Assembly: GCF_026210795.1 (NCBI RefSeq)
Contig: NC_089445.1
Span: 558,001-622,000, forward strand
Length of the DNA: 64,000 nucleotides
Reading direction: 5' to 3'
Source: Rhizophagus irregularis
Lineage: Eukaryota > Glomeromycota > Glomeromycetes > Glomerales > Glomeraceae
The position numbers were made by a program, and so were the translations under genes. The notes under the pieces were generated by a model. That model was not told where the DNA came from and searched no databases. It worked only from the letters and a program-made list of their open reading frames with translations. This document shows, piece after piece, positions 35,737-48,799 of this stretch; the first letter of the stretch is position 1, and the number at the start of each line of letters is the position of its first letter.

Positions 35737-37864
35737 ATGTCTGGTAATTATGCCAAGAGAGGCCGTGTCATAACCCTAACAGTAGGAAAGCTTCCCGTCC
35801 AAGCAACGAAAAAATAATAACAACTCCGATAATTCAAGCCTTCCGACGGCGAAAACACTATCCAGCAGAAACGTAATCGCACGATTACTGAAAATTTCAT
35901 AAGGAAGGCGAACTTACGTTGCCGACGCCCGACGGCTGACGTTGGAGTAGATGGACCTTCCTCTTCTCCTCAACAAAATATCTCTGGCGAAAATACTTTG
36001 GCCTCCTCCCCAAAAAAATCTGCTGCGCCAACTGCGCCCAGTCACGTCGCGTCTTCTGGAAATGTGGACGCGTCCATGCATGCACCTTCAAACAAAGACT
36101 TGCAACAACCCCCTAACGCGTCGCCCAATTTGGATACTAATGGCGCTCCCGATGGCGATCAAACCCCAGATCCAGTGGCGACCTTTGCCATAACCAGAGA
36201 TGATTTTCAGGCTGCAGCTGCGCGCGACGTGCCCCCTGAATCACTCAAGAAATTCCCTACCAATAAAGCCCTTATTGAGGCTGTGAATAACCTTTTCTTA
36301 GAAACGTACGAGTCATTCACTGGAAAAGCTCGTATGACAGGTTCTGGTGAGGCTAAACGCCTCGTTATCCACTTCCATACCGCTGAAGCACGCGATTTGT
36401 GCGTTGGTTCCACCCATCCTGAGTTCCCTGACTTAATCTTTCATGCACATGACCCTCGCCAACTCCGATCCAATGAAGATCTCCGGGCTATCCAAGTTAC
36501 CGATATCCCTTTCTTCATTAAAAAAGACAACCTCATGGCCTATTTCAAAAAATTTGGTAATATTACCTCTTGTCGCCTTTTCTCCAGGCCTAATGCTAAA
36601 GTCCAGCAAGCCCGTATTGTGTATGATCACGCCGATTCAATTGCTCGTTTTACCGACCAATGGGCTGTTTACTGTTTCTCCACCTGTCTCCGAATTACTC
36701 CATGTTTCTATACTGTGGATCAAAAGGCTGCGCGCCGTCAATACGTTGCCACCCTCACTCAACTTCCTCCCAATGTTAAGGATATCAACTTGGCTCCTCT
36801 TACACGCGAACTTGGTGCAAAAGCTGTCAATGTTCCTCTTTCTTTAAATTCCTACAAACCCAAAAGATGGGCTTATGTCACCTTCAACTCCCAAGAAACC
36901 ATGGATGCTGCTATGGAACAGACTGTTAGCTTCCAAGGCAAAGTGCTTTTCTGGTCCTCCCCCGATAATACTAATAAACTTTGTCACAGATGTGGCAAAC
37001 TAGGTTGCGCTCCTAATTTTCGTCCCACTCAAACAAACCAGAGGTAGAAGCCGCACTCGCGACCCCGTTGCAAAACTCAAAGAACGATTCAATGTTAATC
37101 AACCTCGCTCCAATTCTAATATTGCCAACGCACGTTCTCGCTCTCGATCTCGCTCCAAATCTAAAGATCGATCTGCTCCCAATTCTGGACGAACCAATAA
37201 CGCTCCCTACGACCGCACTAATAATGATAATAGTAATCATAACAAACCCCCTCCCAATACTTCTCAACGTGCCCGCCATAATAGTAAAGAACGATCTGTC
37301 TCCTTTTCTTCCTCCTCTCGTTCTACAGCACGTCCCTTACCCCGACAAACTCCTAACTCTGCATTATCTCCTGATGATGCTAACAACATTCTAAACCTTT
37401 TACGAGAATTACAATGCGAAGTTGCTAACTTTCACAAACGAATCTCCGCTCTTGAACTTGCCGACCAACGGATGACTCGTATTGAATCACACCTTGGCCT
37501 TGATCCACTCCCTATACCCAATGAACCTGAACCGGACCTCATGCAAGAAGATGCCCCTGTAACTCATGTTCCTCTTAATATTCTGTCTTCCGCTAAATCT
37601 TCGCTGCCTCCCAAAAGTATTTTAACGCGACCTTTGCCTACATTCACTATTGTTCCTGACACATCACCTCCTTCTTCTCACCTTTCTCCAAATGCTCCTC
37701 CTTTTACTCCCATCTCCTCCACGCAAGAAGAAATTAATGATCTCAAAAATAGTCGTGTCGCTATTGAAAGTAAATTGGACCAACTTACTGGTCATATCAA
37801 GCAATTCATTGGCTCCCTTGGTGGTGCTCCCCTGGAACAAGCTGATTCAGCTTCTTCCAATTAA
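35737..37864 (+). pseudogene. LINE-D ORF1: RRM-like protein with zinc knuckle
   Basis: The likely start is ATG at 35737 (MSGNYAKRGR). Small frameshifts before 35830 break the first 40 codons. The frame is then open from about 35833 to 37047. It encodes AIQVTDIPFFIKKDNLMAYF, FGNITSCRLF and QARIVYDHADS (RRM-like beta-alpha-beta), a second similar half (VPLSLNSYKPKRWAYVTFNS), and the knuckle LCHRCGKLGCAPNF. A frameshift near 37020 moves the Arg/Ser-rich and coiled-coil tail to the frame ending at 37864. The order matches ORF1 of LINE-A and LINE-C, so the architecture is conserved between subfamilies. Confidence 0.85.
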
Positions 37865-37914
37865 TTTCTTCCTTCAAATTTTAACTTCCCGACTGTTTAT
37901 ATCATTGTGTTTTA

Positions 37915-40900
37915 ATGTCGGACAATAATTTTAATTATGACACCTTTGTACGAAACCCTCCCAACCCTGACAATGTTACTGAAATTTTTTCGCATGAATC
38001 GTTATTTTCCTCTTCCAGTAACACTTCCCCTATCCCCAATTCATTTAATATTTCTTCCTTTAATGTTAATGGCCTTAAAATGTATGGTCAGACCAAATTA
38101 GAAGAAATTTCTACTTTCTTTTCCTTAAAACATATTTCCTTTGGTGGTATCGTGGATACCCATCTTCACCCTAAACAAATGAAGTTTTTATCCAAACGTA
38201 TTTCTAATTATACTGTGTTCTCTTCTAATTTGGATACTTCTAAACAAATTCTCTCTTCTGGTGGTGTTTCTCTTTTCATAGAAAATTCCCTTGCTTCACA
38301 TGTTCAAGATTTTAAATCCCATTCTTCACGGTTACTTTCTGTTGATTTATATTTCAAAGGCAATATTAAATTGCGTATATTTGTTATTTATATCCCTCCC
38401 CCTGCTGAAAGCGTTCTGCGCACTGATACTATTGATTTGCTCATTCAACAACTTACCCTTACTAAACATGCTGGCTTTTACCATGCTGTTTGTGGCGATT
38501 TTAATATGCATTTAGACAAATATTACCCTATTTACTTCAATCAACCTCAAGTTGCTTCAAAACATATTCACCGATTATTTTTTCATCTCCTTTCTCACGG
38601 ATATGAAGACTATACTCCTATTAATCTTTCCGACTCCTTAGGTACCTTTCATCGCAATGACCACATTACTCGAGTTGATTATGTATGGTCCTGCCCTCTT
38701 CTCAAAGGATTTGCTCTTACTGCTTGCATTTTTAATGCTCAAGATGTTTGCACATCTGATCATAACCCCGTCATAACATACTATGATATGTCTTTACTTT
38801 TGCCTCTACCAAATTGGCTCGCGCTCGACAACTTAAGCGCCGAACCCGTCGCGTCTTCAAATTTGATTCTGTAACTGAAATTCAATGGACGGAATTTGCT
38901 GATAAAGCTGATGCTTTATGTGACGTCTCACCTTCAACCTTTTCCTCCTGGCATATCAATCAAATGTGCGAATATCTCCAATCACGAATTCTTAAAGCTG
39001 CTAACGCTACACTACCTTCTTCCACTGTTGGCAATAATTATACTCCTAAGGTTCCTAAAGATCTGGAAATTTTAACCCAACATTATCGGTTTTTAAATCG
39101 CCTTATGCATTCAATACGTTTATTGCGCAAATATCCTTTAACTTATTCTGCCGCTCATGAACATAAGTGGTCTATTCATTTAATCAGACTTCAAAACATT
39201 TTGCAATTATATAAGAAAGTATTTACTTTCGTTCCTACTTTGCCCTCTTCTCTTTCATCATGTCGTCAAGATGATTTCAAGTCACTTCTTGATGATTTAT
39301 CCAATATTTCAAAATCCTTACGGGGATTTCATTTACTTCAAGAAAAAGAATTCCAAGACTCCTCCATTCGTGCTCATTTGGACGATAGGAACAATAATTT
39401 TGAAACTGACCTTTCCTCTTTCATTGATTCAGCGCTTTCTCGCACCCGCCGCCGTATCACTTTGGATCGTGTCTTTGTTGATCATCCTACTCACCCTCAG
39501 TTATTAACTGCTCCCAAGGATATAGACGATGCTGTTGTTAACCATTTCCAAAACTTTGTACCTATAAAATCCACTCCTCCTGTATCTGTAGATACATTAC
39601 CTGATAAATGGTCTTCTGTTTACCAACCTATGGATGATGTGCCCTCCTCCATCTATGATTCTTTGATGAATCCCCCTACCCTTGACGAATGGTTAACCAC
39701 CGTTTCTTCTACTCCTAACGGTAAAGCCTCAGGTCCTTCCATGATCACTTATGAAATGCTCAAACACCTTGGATCTTGTTCCTCGGCTCTACTCCTTATT
39801 TTAATTCAAGCTTGCCTTTCCAAAGCTGATATTCCTGACTTATGGCGACAGGCAATGGTTTTTCCCATTCCCAAACCTCACGAATGGAAATGTCAATTGA
39901 AAAATACTCGTTTTATTACTTTACTTGAAGTGATTAGAAAATCTCTTGTCAAACTCTTTTATAATCGCCTTTCTACTATTATGGCTACACATGATGTTCT
40001 TAAAGGTGGTAACTTCGCTGGTCTTCCTGGTGGTTCTTGCCGCGACCCTATTATTACTCTAGAATCTATTATCCATGATGCTGATGTCAAACAAAAACCC
40101 ACTTTGGATTCTCTCTCAAGACATTTCTAAAGCTTTTTGATTCGGTTGATTTGACAATGTTACGTTTCGCTTTAGAACGAATACGTCTTCCAGCTTCTGC
40201 TATTAAGTTTATTCTTTCCCTTTTCACAAAACGCATTAATAGCGTTTTCACTGCTCATGGATCCACGCCTGCTTATAGGGTTCGCATTGGTATTGACCAA
40301 GGCGAAGTTATTTCTCCTCTCTTATGGGTTATTTATATTGATCCCTTCTTACTGTCTTGAAGCATGAAATGATGGACCCTTATGTTCTTTCTACACCATC
40401 CTTAATTGATTCTCCCAATCCTTCTTCCGATTTGATGATTAATAATTTAGTATTTATGGATGACTCTACTCTTATTTCCTTGTCGAAGACTGGCATGGAA
40501 TTTATGTTATCCATTACAGAAGAATTCTATCAAATTAATAACACTTCTGCCAATCATAACAAATATGTGTTAATTACTAATTCGTTGCCTTTGACTTCGA
40601 ATTCCACTTTATCTCCTATTACTTTTAATTTAGATCTATCCTCATTAAATAATGTTCCTTCCATTACCATTACCCCAATTTCTATGACAACTTCTTTTCG
40701 TTTTTTAGGTGTTTGGTTTAACATTAAAAGCTCCCGGGATTTTGTCAAGAAACAACTCAAACGTGAATGCTGCTCCTTCGCTGCAACCATCCGCCCTGCA
40801 AAGCTCTCATCCAAACAAGTTGTTTATTTACACAATGCTGTCCTTATACCGAAACTTGAATACCGGATGCAAGTTACTACCTTGTCTGAATCTGACTGCC

Positions 40901-43428
40901 ACCTAATAACGAGAAGTATACGATCTGTTGTAAAGCACAAAGCAAATTTTTCTCGCTCTTTACCAAATCCCATTTTATTTTTATCTCAAGCCTTGGGCTT
41001 GATAAATTTATTTGCTCATCAACGACAATGTCATATTACTAATTTATTTTTAATGGCTAATTCTTCCTTTTCTTTTATTCAATCTCTTTTTATTTATAGA
41101 TTGAGTTTGATTCAATATAATTTTTTAATTCCTATTTCTCCCCTTTTAATTAAGGATTGGTCTATATGGTCTTCTCTTTTTTCTTTTAAGAAAGATTATA
41201 TCGCATGCACTATTGCTCTCTTATCCTCTACTCCTTTTCGTTTGCTTCATACTCAACTTTCGAAGCTTCCGAACCTGACTTTGATGGATGGACGCGTTCC
41301 CTTATTTGAATGCACTGACACCTAAAGCGTTTAAAGCCTATTTCCCTATTTTGCGAAAACGGCATTTGTTTTATTTATCTCAGCTTGTTACTCCCCAAGG
41401 GACTCATTTAATTTCTTGGAAAGCCTACTATGACAATTTGGTTGGACGACGTGGCCCTGGCTGTATCCCTTATTGGTATAAAGATATCCAGCAAGCTACT
41501 ACCATTCCTGACACCAACAATCGTTTGCTGAGCCAGTTCATTACTACGCCTACGATTGACTCTTCATTTTATGAATTGACTCCTTGCCTGTCCTCTCCTA
41601 CCACTATGAAAAATTGGATTGTCACGTTAGACGACTACGGTTCTCCCATCTTTGGCAAACAACTTTTAGTTCAAGCAAGTCGTGGTACTTGTTCTATTGT
41701 TCACTGGGTCTCTCCTGATTGCGACCTCGCCTCGGCGATCTCATTAGACTCTCTCCTTGCCCTGGTTGTGCTGCTCATACTCCTTTGCCTCCTTCCAAAA
41801 AACGGAATGCTGATTTAACCCTTTGTACGCCTACGGTTTCTCTACAACATTCGCTTATTCTGCCCACCATCAATGAGCGCATTAGACGTAATACTTCTGC
41901 AGTATCCTCTCCTTTTACCTGGGCTGATATCGAAGATGGTGTCCGTCTTTATTACAGTCGATTGGATTTTGATTTTGACTCTCCTCCTGATGATATTGTT
42001 GAAGTTTCCGCTCCTCTTATCACTATTGAATCCTCAGCTGCTGCTGTTTTTGCAAATTCGCCGTTGGTTGTGTCTTCAGACTCACGTTATATCTTTTTCA
42101 CTGATGGGTCTCTTATTAATCTAGGCACTCCTAATGTTTCTATGGGCTGGTCTTGGATGCAAATCGTACCTGATGCTGGTTTTCCTAATTCCATTGCTAC
42201 TTATGCACATGGCATCATTCGAGATAATCCTTCTTCTTCTCGTGCTGAAGCTGCCGCTATTTACGCAGTTTTAACCATTTCTCCTCGAGACTCAGAAGTT
42301 ACTATTTATACTGACTCGCAAACTGCCATTGATGGCCTTCGAAGTTGCTCTTCCTATGTCTACTCAAATAGCCGTCTTTACTACAAAACAACAAATTTTG
42401 AGCTTTGGGCCATTATTGAACGAACTATCCTTACCAAGAATTTGACAGTTCTTCCTGTTAAAGTTAAAGCTCATTCTGGCAATTATTTGAACGATTTTGC
42501 TGACTCCCTGGCCAATACTGCCCATACCGCATCATCCAGCATTTTGATTTCTGGAATGGACCTTGCCTCTGCCCATGATTTCGTCTTGACTTACGACAAT
42601 GACGCCGTTTGTGAATCTAATCCACGACACCTTCTTAAACAGTATTATCAAACGCAGTTAATGCGTGATTTGTTAAATTTAACGCAATTTCACTTTATTT
42701 CTTTATTATTATTTAATATAGAATATATTGTCGACTGGGAACTTACTTGGTTTACCTTGAATTTCATGCCTTCTCATGATGCATCTTTTACTCTTGAGCA
42801 TGCTTCAAGACACTTATCCTTTAAATTCAAACTTTTCTTGGACGACTTACCTACATTGGAAAAGCTTAAGCAGACTCGACCAGACTTATACATGGACGAA
42901 TTAACTTGCCGTTCTTGTATCGATCGCATGGAAGATCTAATGCACCTTTTTATGTGCAAAAAACGTCGTCTACCTATGCAACAAATTCTCCAATCTTATC
43001 AAAATCATTTGATTTCTAAAATTCAAGAAGCTGGAAAATTGGCTGATATTGATCCTACTCCCTTTATTGCTAAACTCACTTCCCTTTCATGCTGGACCCT
43101 TTTCTTCACAAATTGGTCCTCTTACGCCCTCGTCCGTGGTTGTTTACCTACACTTTTTATTGACATCTTAGTCGATTTGTCTATTCCAAGAATCTCTGCG
43201 ATTAAGGTTATCGCTGCTATTCATAATAATTTTGTTCAAAAATTCAGAAAACGAATTTGGAATCCGCGTTCTTATGAGAAAAGTAGATGGGAAAACGCGA
43301 TGAATATTACTTATAAGTTGAAAACTACTCCGAAGCCTTCTAATTTGCCATTGTCATCGTATATACCTTACTCATCTTTACCACCTCCGACCCTACACGA
43401 TTTACGTGACTCGGAACCGATTGGTTGA
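37915..43428 (+). pseudogene. LINE-D ORF2: endonuclease, reverse transcriptase, RNase H (frameshifted)
   Basis: The start is ATG at 37915, 50 bp after the ORF1 stop. The APE-type endonuclease is complete to 38800 (SFNVNGLKMYG, VCGDFNMH, DYVWSCPLL, SDHNPV). Frameshifts follow near 38795, 40110-40140 (inside motif A, QDISKAF/DSVD), 40350, 41290 and 41730. Reverse transcriptase motifs B (GIDQGEVISPLLWVIYIDP) and C (VFMDD) are intact. RNase H is FFTDGSLINLG, SRAEAAAIYA, YTDSQTAIDGL and KVKAHSGNYLNDFADSLA, closer to a standard RNase H than that of LINE-A. A knuckle CRSCIDRMEDLMHLFMC lies near the end. Confidence 0.9.
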
Positions 43429-43964
43429 AGAAGCTCGATGAAATACGGTTTTTGCCTCGTTTAATCATTTTTCGGGTTTTATGGGTCGTCTAACGGTGCT
43501 ACTTAATAACAGCTTTTGCAGGATGGATGTCGATTTTTATAGTGGGCGCGCTATTCGTTATTTTGTTAGCATAGTTGCTTCTACTTTGGTTGGAATATAT
43601 CGGGGGAAGATCTGGGGAAATTTAGTGTAATGCGATTTTTCTTTTTTTTAGATTAATTTTTTTTACTTTATTTTTTCTTAGGAGACTATATAGCTTTGTT
43701 TTTAGTTAGTTTTATTTTTATATTTTCTTTTTATTTTTTTTGTAAATTGTAAAGTTCGAATAAATTTAATAAAGATAAAGGCTACTATGCCACGTTTGCC
43801 TGGTTTTTGACTAGTGATACCTATCAGGTACCTGATATATGTATGATATATATATTAGTACCCAATATGTGTATGATATGTGTATTATTTATGTATGATT
43901 TTCTATATTTTGAGTACCCAATATGTGTAAGATATGTGTAGGATAAATCATTTTTTTACCAGTG

Positions 43965-44266
43965 ACAATTATTTTATTATCCAATAATCCAACTTTTTTT
44001 TGTTTTGTAGATCTCTTTATGCTTTATAAACCAAAAAAAAAATTTTATTGAAATTGAATTGTTAAATAATAAGTTAATTGCAAAAAAAACTTTATTAATT
44101 ACTATTTTATATATATGTTATAATACAATTATTTTACTATTCAATAATTCAATTTGCATAAACTTTTTTTTTATTTTGTAATCCTTCTTTATACTTTATA
44201 AAACAAAAAAAAAATTTATTGAAATTGGACTTTTAGATGGTAAAATAATTGCAAAAATAACTTCTT
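43965..44266. repeat. AT-rich repeat unit, copies 2 and 3 in tandem
   Basis: Two consecutive units of about 140 bp, each with AATAATTCAA or AATAATCCAA, a T tract, TTTTGTA, CTTTATAAA, an A tract, then ATTGAAATTG. They match 34993-35170 on the other side of the LINE-D-bearing element. Confidence 0.65.
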
Positions 44267-44544
44267 TAGTGTTCCGCATGAATCGATTTGTGACACAATG
44301 TAACACTGATTGCTCCCGAATAATAAAAATGTATTTTGTGAATATCTTTTGATCTAGCAGTCCGATTTCAATGATATTTTTTTATTTTGATCGAGCAGAC
44401 AAAGACCTATTGATTTAAAAAAATCATCGAATTGGATGGTCATTTGGATTATGAGATAATAATTTTTAGAAGTCGAATTGAGTCTGAATTGAGTCTGAAT
44501 CGAATCGAATTTCAGAGGAGAAATTTGATTCGTGCAGAACATTA
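44267..44544 (-). mobile_element. MITE family M1, copy 2
   Basis: The ends AGTGTTCCGCATGAATCGAT and, reversed, AATGTTCTGCACGAATCAAA are inverted. Read on the minus strand, the body (ATCGGACTGCTAGATCAAAA, AAAATACATTTTTATT) aligns along its length with the copy at 31472-31749. It has no coding capacity. Confidence 0.75.
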
Positions 44545-47500
44545 AACTTTTTAATAAATAAATTATATATTATTTACTATAAAAGATATATTATTATTAT
44601 AAAAGTACATTGTAACACCTAATTGCAGTATCTGACCTCCACTCACCTACTAAATTACATAATTTCTGGCATGCTCCTTATAAAAAAATTTTATATAGTT
44701 TACTTTTAAAATTTTTTGTATTATCTTAATTTTAGATTAATATCATATAGATTTAGATTTATATGTATTTTATAAATATACACCTTTTTTAAATGTATTC
44801 TTATACCTGATCCTAAAGGGAGATGCATTTATAAAAAGTTGACTATATATAACATAAATATCTTTTTTAGATATATTTTTAGAAAAATAGTTGAGAATCT
44901 TATTTATTGATTCAATATTTATTTTTTTTAAGATCAATTCTTCTATTTAAATTCATAAATAATATTTAAATACTATTTATATAATTAATCAAATAGAGTT
45001 TAAATTTAATAAGTAAAATATTATTAAATAGAAAAGGGCTTTATTTATTATACAAGATTCCTTGTTATAATATTTTTTTTTTATTATAATTTCTAATAAA
45101 GATTATCAGAATTATAAGGTAAAATTTATATATAAAAAATTTTAAAGATCTTACTATACAGTATATATAGATAAATAAATTAAAAACAAAAAAAAAATAT
45201 TTTGATTTTTTTTTAAAATTAGTTAATTAATAAAATAACTAATAAATTTGTAAAAATCTTTATTATAGATAAGCTGTATTTTAATAAAAATATATATTTT
45301 GATGAAGAAGTTTAAACTGAGTTTTTAAAGATGATAGTTTATAGTTCTTTTAAGGGACATTTAAAAGAGTTTATAACAATATGTTGAATTCTAATATTTC
45401 TAATCAAATTACTAAAAATAGCAAAACAATTATATAGAATTCTAGCATTTTTTTTTTCTAAATATAAATACCTATAGTAAATGAAATTTTATTTGTATGG
45501 ATGCAAAGAAATTTTTGAAATATTTTTTTTAACAAAATATTATGTTTATATTTTATTTAATTTTACATGGAAAGGTTGAGCAAATTTCTACCAGTTTAGT
45601 ACTTTATATTTCATTGCAGTTTATGGAAAATAAAAGATTGAATTAATCAAAAAATTAATTTATTTATTTTTATATTATTTTTAAAGTTAAATATAAATAA
45701 TAATATTTAGTAATTATAATAAAACTTTTGCTTAATTAATACTAAAACTTTTAGTAGTTATCTTTCTTTTGAGATCTTATAATACTTATTAAGAAATTAA
45801 ATAATTTTATTAGTTATTTTTTTTTAAATCCAATCAAATCAAATTAGATATAATTAAATAAACCGAATTTGATTTGTAATTTAAATTAAATTAGGTTAAT
45901 AATTTTGGATAACCCAAAATTTGGGTTTAATTTATAAAATCAATTTTTATAATAAAAGAATACCTTTTTTTTATTATACTGTTACATGAAAGATTGAAAG
46001 ATGTAATATTGCAGAATTTAGAAAAAAAAATTTCGGAGTTATCAAAAGTGGGAATTACGTCAATCTTGATATTAGAAAAATTCATTTTAATATTCCAATA
46101 TGAAGATCACAAAAAAAAAAGGTAAATTTTATTATATGGCTAGATTTAGTTTTGTTAAACCATGCTTGATCAGATCAATTGTAACGTTTACTAATCAAAA
46201 AAAAAAAAAAAGGAAAGAAAAAAAAGAAAAAAAAAGAAAAAATTTCAAAATTTTGATTTATTAAATTTCGTAGATCGGACCATATGAATAATATGTAAAA
46301 TTATATAATTTTCGGAGAGTACCATTTTCAGCATATTCGAATATTCTTTTGATTTTCTACAAATTAATTAATTTAAATTAATTAATCTCAAATTATTATT
46401 AAAATGAATAATAATAGAACTAATATATAATCGCAAAGTTAGGTTAGAATAATTGTTAATCAATCATGATTTCCAGATGATAAATACTTCAATTTATTAA
46501 TTATTATACATTTAATACATTTAACCATATTTGTCATTTATATACGTATATATCATATATTGAATTCAAGATTTAAATAAACAGGTTTTAATTTCTCGTA
46601 TTTTATATTAATACTAATAAGGATAGTAACAAGGGCAAAACCTAAAATGGATAATAAGCAGGGAGTGGGGAATGTCAAATTGTCATTATAATGATGATGA
46701 GTCAATCCAGTCATTCGAGTCATTCTTTAATGGTTAAGATGAATCATAATGATGTGCATCTCCTAAAAGAAAAATTATTCTATATTAAATCACAACCATT
46801 TTGTTGCCATTTTTCAATATTATATAATCATATTACAAACTTACTAAAAATAAATTAAGTATACATTTTCTCGTAATTACTATATAAAAAGTTACATTCG
46901 CTTAAATAATAATCCTAAAATTTCATCTCATTGTTTATCAATCACTTTATTTCCAATTTTGGGGTTGAATCTTAAATTTAACGGTTCAATAATTTGACCG
47001 AATTATGAACGAACAAAAGATGATTAATCTAGCAGCTTATGTATATAAAATAAAAAAATTTCTTGGCGATTATTAAAAAAAAAAAGTAAAAGATTTTCCC
47101 AAGTAAAAAAAAAAAAAAAAAGATATTATTTCAAATATTTTTGAATATCAAATATTTCAGAATTTCGAAAAGAAGCTCTTTTTTTTTTTAACCAGTACAT
47201 GTGATTGTCATCCAGCGTGTTGAAAATAACTTATTTTCATTGGAAGTTCAAAGATAAGACTATTAAAAATTGTTGACATCATCATGAACTCAATAATATA
47301 TATTTGTTACACGAGAAAATTCTTACAATCACAAATTTTACTAACTATACCAATTTTAAGCAAGTTATTATATAATTATCACAAGGTGTGTTTGTTTGTA
47401 TTAGATTTTCACTTAACATTTTATCATGTGATGATTTTTAAATACAAACAAAAAAAAGCCTTTCTTCTTTTTTAAATTAAAAATTCAAAGATTTTTTGAA

Positions 47501-48799
47501 ACTAATCCCAAAGAAAAATAAAAAGTAAAAAAAAAATTCATTATTAAATCGTTTATTCATTTCATTATTCATTTTTAAAATAGTTTTAATAATATATTTT
47601 AATTATCAATGCATCATCTCACTGCATCTTTTTTACTATCATAAAATTATTATAAATATTTTTAATAAAACCAAACGGGTAATCCTACACGGCCATCTTG
47701 GCATATATTGGAATAGTTGACCAATTTATAAGCAAAGCCAAACAAAGGCAAAGCTTTAGGCAAAACATAAATAGAAGAATAAACTTGAAATATTACGTGA
47801 AATTTTTATACCGGATAATATTTTTTTGTTATCCGTGTTATTCATCACCTTTTTCACTCCCCGGAATCAATCGGATTAATGTATTACAATTTTTTAGTCT
47901 TATAATTTTCGGTAAATACATTTAATCAATCAGTAACTTAATATTATACCTCATTGTTATTATTATAAAAATATTGTTTTCTGCTTAACAACCTGGTTCC
48001 ATAAACAGGTAAAATTGATTTTGTGGCTAAAAAGTGTTGCATTATACAATATTTAAAAAAGGAACCGAACACCTAAGCATGGCTTTCTTTTGAATTGTGT
48101 AACATACCATTTTTTTTTGAACTCGTGTTACTCTTTTTTTTCGATATCAAAATCTTTTGGTGTACAAAACTTAATAATACCCCCCATATTTTTTTCTCCA
48201 CTATATTTTTTTCTCTTTCCGGTTTCCCTTTCCTTTCTCTTGATAGTTGACCTTTTGGGACCGTCACCGCCCAAAATTAGTTTTATTTACAAAAAGTTCT
48301 TTGTTCTTTCAACTTCAACTTTCACGCTTTTTTAACGTTATAAAATTAAATAAATAAGGGAACAAATTTGTGAGTAATAATTATTCTCGTGTTTTCTTCT
48401 TATCATTTTCCTTTTTTTTTTTTTTCTTTGCGTAATATAAATTAAATTTTTTGTTTATATATTTTGTTTCAATAGACTTATATGAGAACTTTTTCGCTTC
48501 ACGTAATACCGGTTTTTGTTGTTGAACTACTCCTTCTATATAATTTATGATATTATTATAATATAATTGTTTCACTTCTTTAATCGATATTCCTTTTTTT
48601 ATGATAAAAATCTCCTGAATGATCTCATTCTTGCTCTGACGTTATCGAGAATCATAAAAAAGATTCTCTAAACCACACAAAACTGATTAATTTATCTCTT
48701 CAACGTATCAGCAAAATATATATAAAGTATATATATATATATATATATTTCTTTCGGTCAGCTAATAATAAATACAAAAAAAAAAAAAATTATTAAGAT
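44545..48799. other. Gene-free AT-rich interval
   Basis: No gene or RNA gene is supported. Frames of 60-80 codons at 47284, 47698 and 48090 are A/T-driven noise. A CAGTCAAC-like end (TAGTCAACTTTTTATAAATG on the minus strand) sits at 44826-44845 and could pair with 32905. Polypurine A/G runs occur at 46196-46243 and 47083-47122. A (TA)n microsatellite at 48727-48750 lies just upstream of the glycosyltransferase start. Confidence 0.5.

Larger units (their letters stand above)
35601..43800 (+). mobile_element. LINE-D, full-length non-LTR retrotransposon of a second subfamily
   Basis: TGGTTTTCGACTAGT (35586-35600) and TGGTTTTTGACTAGT (43801-43815) form a 15-bp target duplication with one mismatch. 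The element has ORF1 (about 35737-37864), ORF2 (37915-43428) and a 370-bp 3' region ending near AATAAAGATAAAGGCTACTA. The domain order is the same as in LINE-A, but the sequence is clearly diverged, with a different 3' end and a different RNase H. ORF2 carries several frameshifts. Confidence 0.9.
35173..43964. mobile_element. CACTGGT-ended inverted-repeat element split by LINE-D
   Basis: The left end CACTGGTAAAAAAATGGTCT (35173) and the reverse of the right end CACTGGTAAAAAAATGATTT (43964) match. Similarity then continues for about 140 bp through TATCCTACACATATC, AGAAAATCATAC and AATAATACACATATC. LINE-D (35601-43800) and a fold-back segment (35307-35600) lie between the arms. Only the two arms are left of the element itself. 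No transposase or clear flanking duplication is visible. Confidence 0.75.

Noticed and set aside
47284-48335. Several 60-80-codon frames before the glycosyltransferase gene
   Set aside because: They are Phe/Tyr/Lys/Asn-rich, as expected from AT-rich DNA, with no motifs or splice structure.
48721-48750. A regulatory TATA-box array upstream of the glycosyltransferase
   Set aside because: It is a simple (TA)n microsatellite; similar runs occur at 34980 and 50930 without gene starts.
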